64,000 nt of DNA from Shimia sp040225985 (GTDB taxonomy: Bacteria > Pseudomonadota > Alphaproteobacteria > Rhodobacterales > Rhodobacteraceae), in NCBI RefSeq assembly GCF_040225985.1, contig NZ_JBBPEU010000002.1, forward strand, positions 558,001 to 622,000, written 5' to 3'. This document shows, piece after piece, positions 61,524 to 64,000 of this stretch. The translations under genes and the position numbers were made by a program. The notes under the pieces are model-generated. The model was not told where the DNA came from. It saw only the letters and a program-made list of their open reading frames with translations, and ran no database searches. The stretch's first letter is position 1. The number at the start of each line of letters is the position of its first letter.

Positions 61524-62210
61524 TTATGTGACAGGGGTCAGTGCACCGTTTTCCATCCGCAACACCCGATCCATGCGCGCCGCTAGGTCAAGGTTGTGGG
61601 TCGCAATCAGCGCGGCCAGCCCGGTGTCCCGCACCAGCGACATCAGCGCGCCGAACACCTGATCCGAGGTGTCCGGGTCAAGGTTGCCCGTCGGTTCATC
61701 CGCCAGCAGCACGCGCGGCGCATTGGCCAGCGCCCGACAAAAGGCAACCCGCTGTTGTTCGCCCCCAGACAGCGCCGCCGGACGGTGATCGGCCCGCTCT
61801 CCCACGCCCACGCCTGTCAGCAAGCCTTGCGCGCGGGCCACGGCGTCGGCCCGTGCCGTGCCATTGGCCAACTGTGGCAGAACGATGTTTTCCAGCGCCG
61901 TGAATTCGGGCAGCAGATGGTGGAATTGATAGACAAAGCCCACGTCCTGCCGCCGCGCAATGGTGCGCCGCCGGTCGGATTTGCCGTCCAGCCGCGCGCC
62001 GCCGATTTCAACCGTGCCCGCATCGGGGGAATCCAGCAGCCCTGCAATATGCAAAAGCGTCGATTTCCCCGCGCCCGACGGCGCGACCAGCGCCACGACC
62101 TCGCCCGCCTGCAGGGTCAGGTCGACCCCGCGCAGGACATTCACTTCGCTCGGCAACCCCTTGTTATAGCGCTTCTCTATCCCTTCAAGGCGCAACACCA
62201 CATCATTCAT
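61524..62210 (-). CDS. lolD: Lipoprotein-releasing ABC transporter ATP-binding protein
   Basis: A 228-residue ABC ATPase. Walker A reads APSGAGKS (Ala in the first position), the signature LSGGEQQRV is intact, and Walker B is ADEPTGN, as in LolD. With LolC/E it releases lipoproteins to LolA. It overlaps the permease gene by eight bases. Confidence 0.93.
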   Translation of the reverse strand: MNDVVLRLEGIEKRYNKGLPSEVNVLRGVDLTLQAGEVVALVAPSGAGKSTLLHIAGLLDSPDAGTVEIGGARLDGKSDRRRTIARRQDVGFVYQFHHLLPEFTALENIVLPQLANGTARADAVARAQGLLTGVGVGERADHRPAALSGGEQQRVAFCRALANAPRVLLADEPTGNLDPDTSDQVFGALMSLVRDTGLAALIATHNLDLAARMDRVLRMENGALTPVT

Positions 62211-63489
62211 ATCGCAACGCCTCGACCGGGTTCATGCGCGCCGCCCGACGCGCTGGAAAAATGGTGACAACGAAAGACAGCCCCAACGACAGGGCCACCG
62301 CGCTGAGCACATCCGCCGCCTCGAGCTTGGCCGGCAGGTGATAGATTCCACGGATCGACGGATCCCAGACCCCGCCCCCCATCGCCATGTTCACGAAAGA
62401 AAAGATCGGGTCGATATAGATCGCGAACAGGCACCCGAGCGTCACCCCGAGCACCGTGCCAATCAGACCGGTGAAAGCCCCACAGATGAAAAACACCCGC
62501 AACACCGTGCCCTCGGTCAGCCCCATGGTGCGCAGGATGCCGATGTCGCGCCCCTTGTTCTTGACCAGCATGATCAGGCCCGACACGATGTTCATCGCGG
62601 CGATGAGAACAAGGATCGACATGATGATGAACATCACGTTGTCCTCGACCTCGAGTGCGCGCAGGAACCCGCCCGACGCATCCCGCCACGTCCAGACCAG
62701 CGCCCGGTCTCCGGCAGCGCGGATCAGGTCAAGCACGATTTCGTCCACCGCCTCCGGCGTTTCAACCATCACTTCAATTTCATCCGCTACCCCCTCGCGT
62801 CCAAAGAAGTTCTGCGCTTCGGCAAAGGGCAGGTAGACGCGGGTATTGTCGATATCAAAGCGCCCCGCCGAGAAAATATAGACCACCTCGAAGGCGCTGA
62901 TGCGGGGAGAGGTTCCAAAGGCGGTTTTCACCCCGTTGGGCGAAATGATCTTGATCCGGTCGCCCACCATCGCGCCAAGGCTCTGGGCGACGCCCGCTCC
63001 GATTGCGATGCCGTCATCAAATCGCTCCAGATCGCCACGCCCTGTCTCGGGGTCCGCAATCCGGGGCAGTTGTGAAAGGTTTTCGGCGCTCATGCCGAAC
63101 ACCTGCACGCCTGCATTGCGGCTGCGCAGGTTGGCCATGACCTGCCCTTTGATCAGCGGTGCCGCGCGGGTCACGCCGGGAACGGCGCGCAGGGCCGTGG
63201 CCATCTCGTCGTAATTGTCGATGGTGCGGGTCAGGCGCCCGGTCTCGTCCACCACACCGGATTGATACACTGTCACATGTGCGTTCGCCCCGAGGATCGT
63301 ATCCACGAATTCGGCCCGGAACCCCGAGCGCACGGCCAGCGTCGCGATCAGGGCAAACACCGCCAGCGTGATCCCGATCAGGCTGATCCACGTCATCACA
63401 CTGACGCCGCCCTCGGCGCGGCGGGCGCGCAAATAGCGCCACGCGATCATCCATTCGAACGGGGCAAAAGGGGGAGGTGTGCCTGCCAT
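62203..63489 (-). CDS. lolC: Lipoprotein-releasing ABC transporter permease
   Basis: A 428-residue LolC/E-type permease with four transmembrane helices (one near 38-58, three near 290-420) and a large periplasmic domain. A single permease gene is found, as is usual in alphaproteobacteria, which may use a homodimeric LolCE. It overlaps lolD. The start is ATG 63489. Confidence 0.93.
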   Translation of the reverse strand: MAGTPPPFAPFEWMIAWRYLRARRAEGGVSVMTWISLIGITLAVFALIATLAVRSGFRAEFVDTILGANAHVTVYQSGVVDETGRLTRTIDNYDEMATALRAVPGVTRAAPLIKGQVMANLRSRNAGVQVFGMSAENLSQLPRIADPETGRGDLERFDDGIAIGAGVAQSLGAMVGDRIKIISPNGVKTAFGTSPRISAFEVVYIFSAGRFDIDNTRVYLPFAEAQNFFGREGVADEIEVMVETPEAVDEIVLDLIRAAGDRALVWTWRDASGGFLRALEVEDNVMFIIMSILVLIAAMNIVSGLIMLVKNKGRDIGILRTMGLTEGTVLRVFFICGAFTGLIGTVLGVTLGCLFAIYIDPIFSFVNMAMGGGVWDPSIRGIYHLPAKLEAADVLSAVALSLGLSFVVTIFPARRAARMNPVEALRYE

Positions 63490-63658
63490 GACTGCTCCGG
63501 CTTGGTGTTTGCGGCCAACCTATTGGGCGGCGCTCAGAGGGTCAAGCAGCGCCGCGTGAGCAGGCGCGACGGCGGACTCACAGGAACGTGACAGTGTCGT
63601 GATGAACCAAATTTTGCCGCGCTTCGTAAAGACAGCATTCCAACGGAGGAGTAAACCA

Positions 63659-64000
63659 ATGCCAACCATCACCGACGTCGCCGTGGGCGACAGCAATTTT
63701 TCGATCCTCGTCTCGGCGCTGCAATATGTGGACAGCGCCCTACCGGGGTCGAACCTCGTCGCAACCCTGGCGGATGAAAGCGGATCCTTCACGGTCTTCG
63801 CCCCCACCAACGCGGCGTTTGGCCAACTGGCGGCGGATCTGGGATTCATGGGCGACACGTCGGATGCAGATGCCGTGACAACCTTTATCGTCGGCGCCCT
63901 ACCCGCCGAAACGATTCGCGACGTGCTTCTTTATCACGTCGCGTCAGGCGCGCTGGACGCGGCGGCCGTGGCGCAGGCGGGCACCGTCATGCCGCTGGGC
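63659..64000 (+). CDS. Fasciclin domain-containing protein, N-terminal part
   Basis: An open frame begins at ATG 63659, with GGAGGAG upstream, and runs off the right edge (about 114 residues visible). It shows the FAS1 signature FTVFAPTNAAFGQL near residue 44 and LLYHVASG near 92. There is no signal peptide; the sequence starts directly with the domain, so type I secretion or a C-terminal signal outside the window is likely. Confidence 0.85.
   Translation, partial: MPTITDVAVGDSNFSILVSALQYVDSALPGSNLVATLADESGSFTVFAPTNAAFGQLAADLGFMGDTSDADAVTTFIVGALPAETIRDVLLYHVASGALDAAAVAQAGTVMPLG

Overview
The window looks like chromosomal DNA of an alphaproteobacterium of the order Rhodobacterales, most likely the Roseobacter group. 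Supporting this are GC-rich coding, the ctaC-ctaB-ctaG-ctaE oxidase locus of the Paracoccus/Rhodobacter type, a Paracoccus-type sox locus, an mraZ gene with a long structured leader as described in Rhodobacter, lysC next to ptsP, and the accBC-aat-DUF2155-mlaD-NDUFA12 block. I see no rRNA, tRNA, CRISPR array, transposase, integrase or prophage gene. The assignment rests on gene order and protein motifs, not on a database search.

Layout. 1-1.4 kb: start of the division/cell-wall cluster on the minus strand (rsmH partial, mraZ) behind a 0.7 kb non-coding leader with MraZ-box-like arrays and a strong hairpin. 1.4-3.6 kb: minus-strand detoxification-type trio (CMD protein, GST, Zn alcohol dehydrogenase). 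3.7-10 kb: plus-strand cupin, Nudix, DUF1178, SDR, lysC and ptsP. 10-20.8 kb: GT61 glycosyltransferase facing a sulfotransferase, flavin reductase, GNAT, EcsC, SulP transporter, mtnP-lysE, a small ribbon-helix-helix gene, apt, an FAD-linked oxidase and an MBL hydrolase. 20.9-28.3 kb: minus-strand RimJ-like GNAT, M16 peptidase, thrC, surf1, ctaE, ctaG, a small membrane gene, ctaB, ctaC. 28.5-34.8 kb: tldD, dprA, topA and an L,D-transpeptidase. 34.9-40.7 kb: 3-hydroxybutyrate/acetoacetate use (scoAB, bdhA, an acyl-CoA ligase, a PAS-LuxR regulator). 40.9-46.9 kb: accB-accC-aat, then DUF2155, mlaD, NDUFA12, clpX and clpP on the minus strand.

47.2-59.6 kb is a complete thiosulfate-oxidation (Sox) locus. 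The minus strand carries soxV-W, soxX-Y-Z-A, soxB-C-D and soxE-F. The plus strand carries soxS, soxR and soxT. Terminator-like hairpins after soxA, soxD and soxF, plus promoter-like sequence in front of soxX and soxB, suggest several transcription units. Two intergenic sites fit ATTC-N8-GAAT exactly, the type of operator I recall for SqrR-family persulfide sensors, and the local SoxR keeps the two widely spaced cysteines of such sensors. SoxT would import thiosulfate, SoxV/W/S supply reductant to the periplasm, SoxXA/YZ/B/CD oxidise the sulfur, and electrons pass to cytochromes. Two related monohaem cytochromes lie next to soxT and may belong to the system. The window ends with a thioesterase, a DMT-type membrane protein, lolD-lolC and the start of a fasciclin-domain gene.

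I found no clearly new multi-gene system. The best leads are regulatory: the mraZ leader with two phased TGGG arrays, the SoxR-type operators, the operator-like repeats in front of the small RHH gene and apt, and the paired cytochromes beside soxT.
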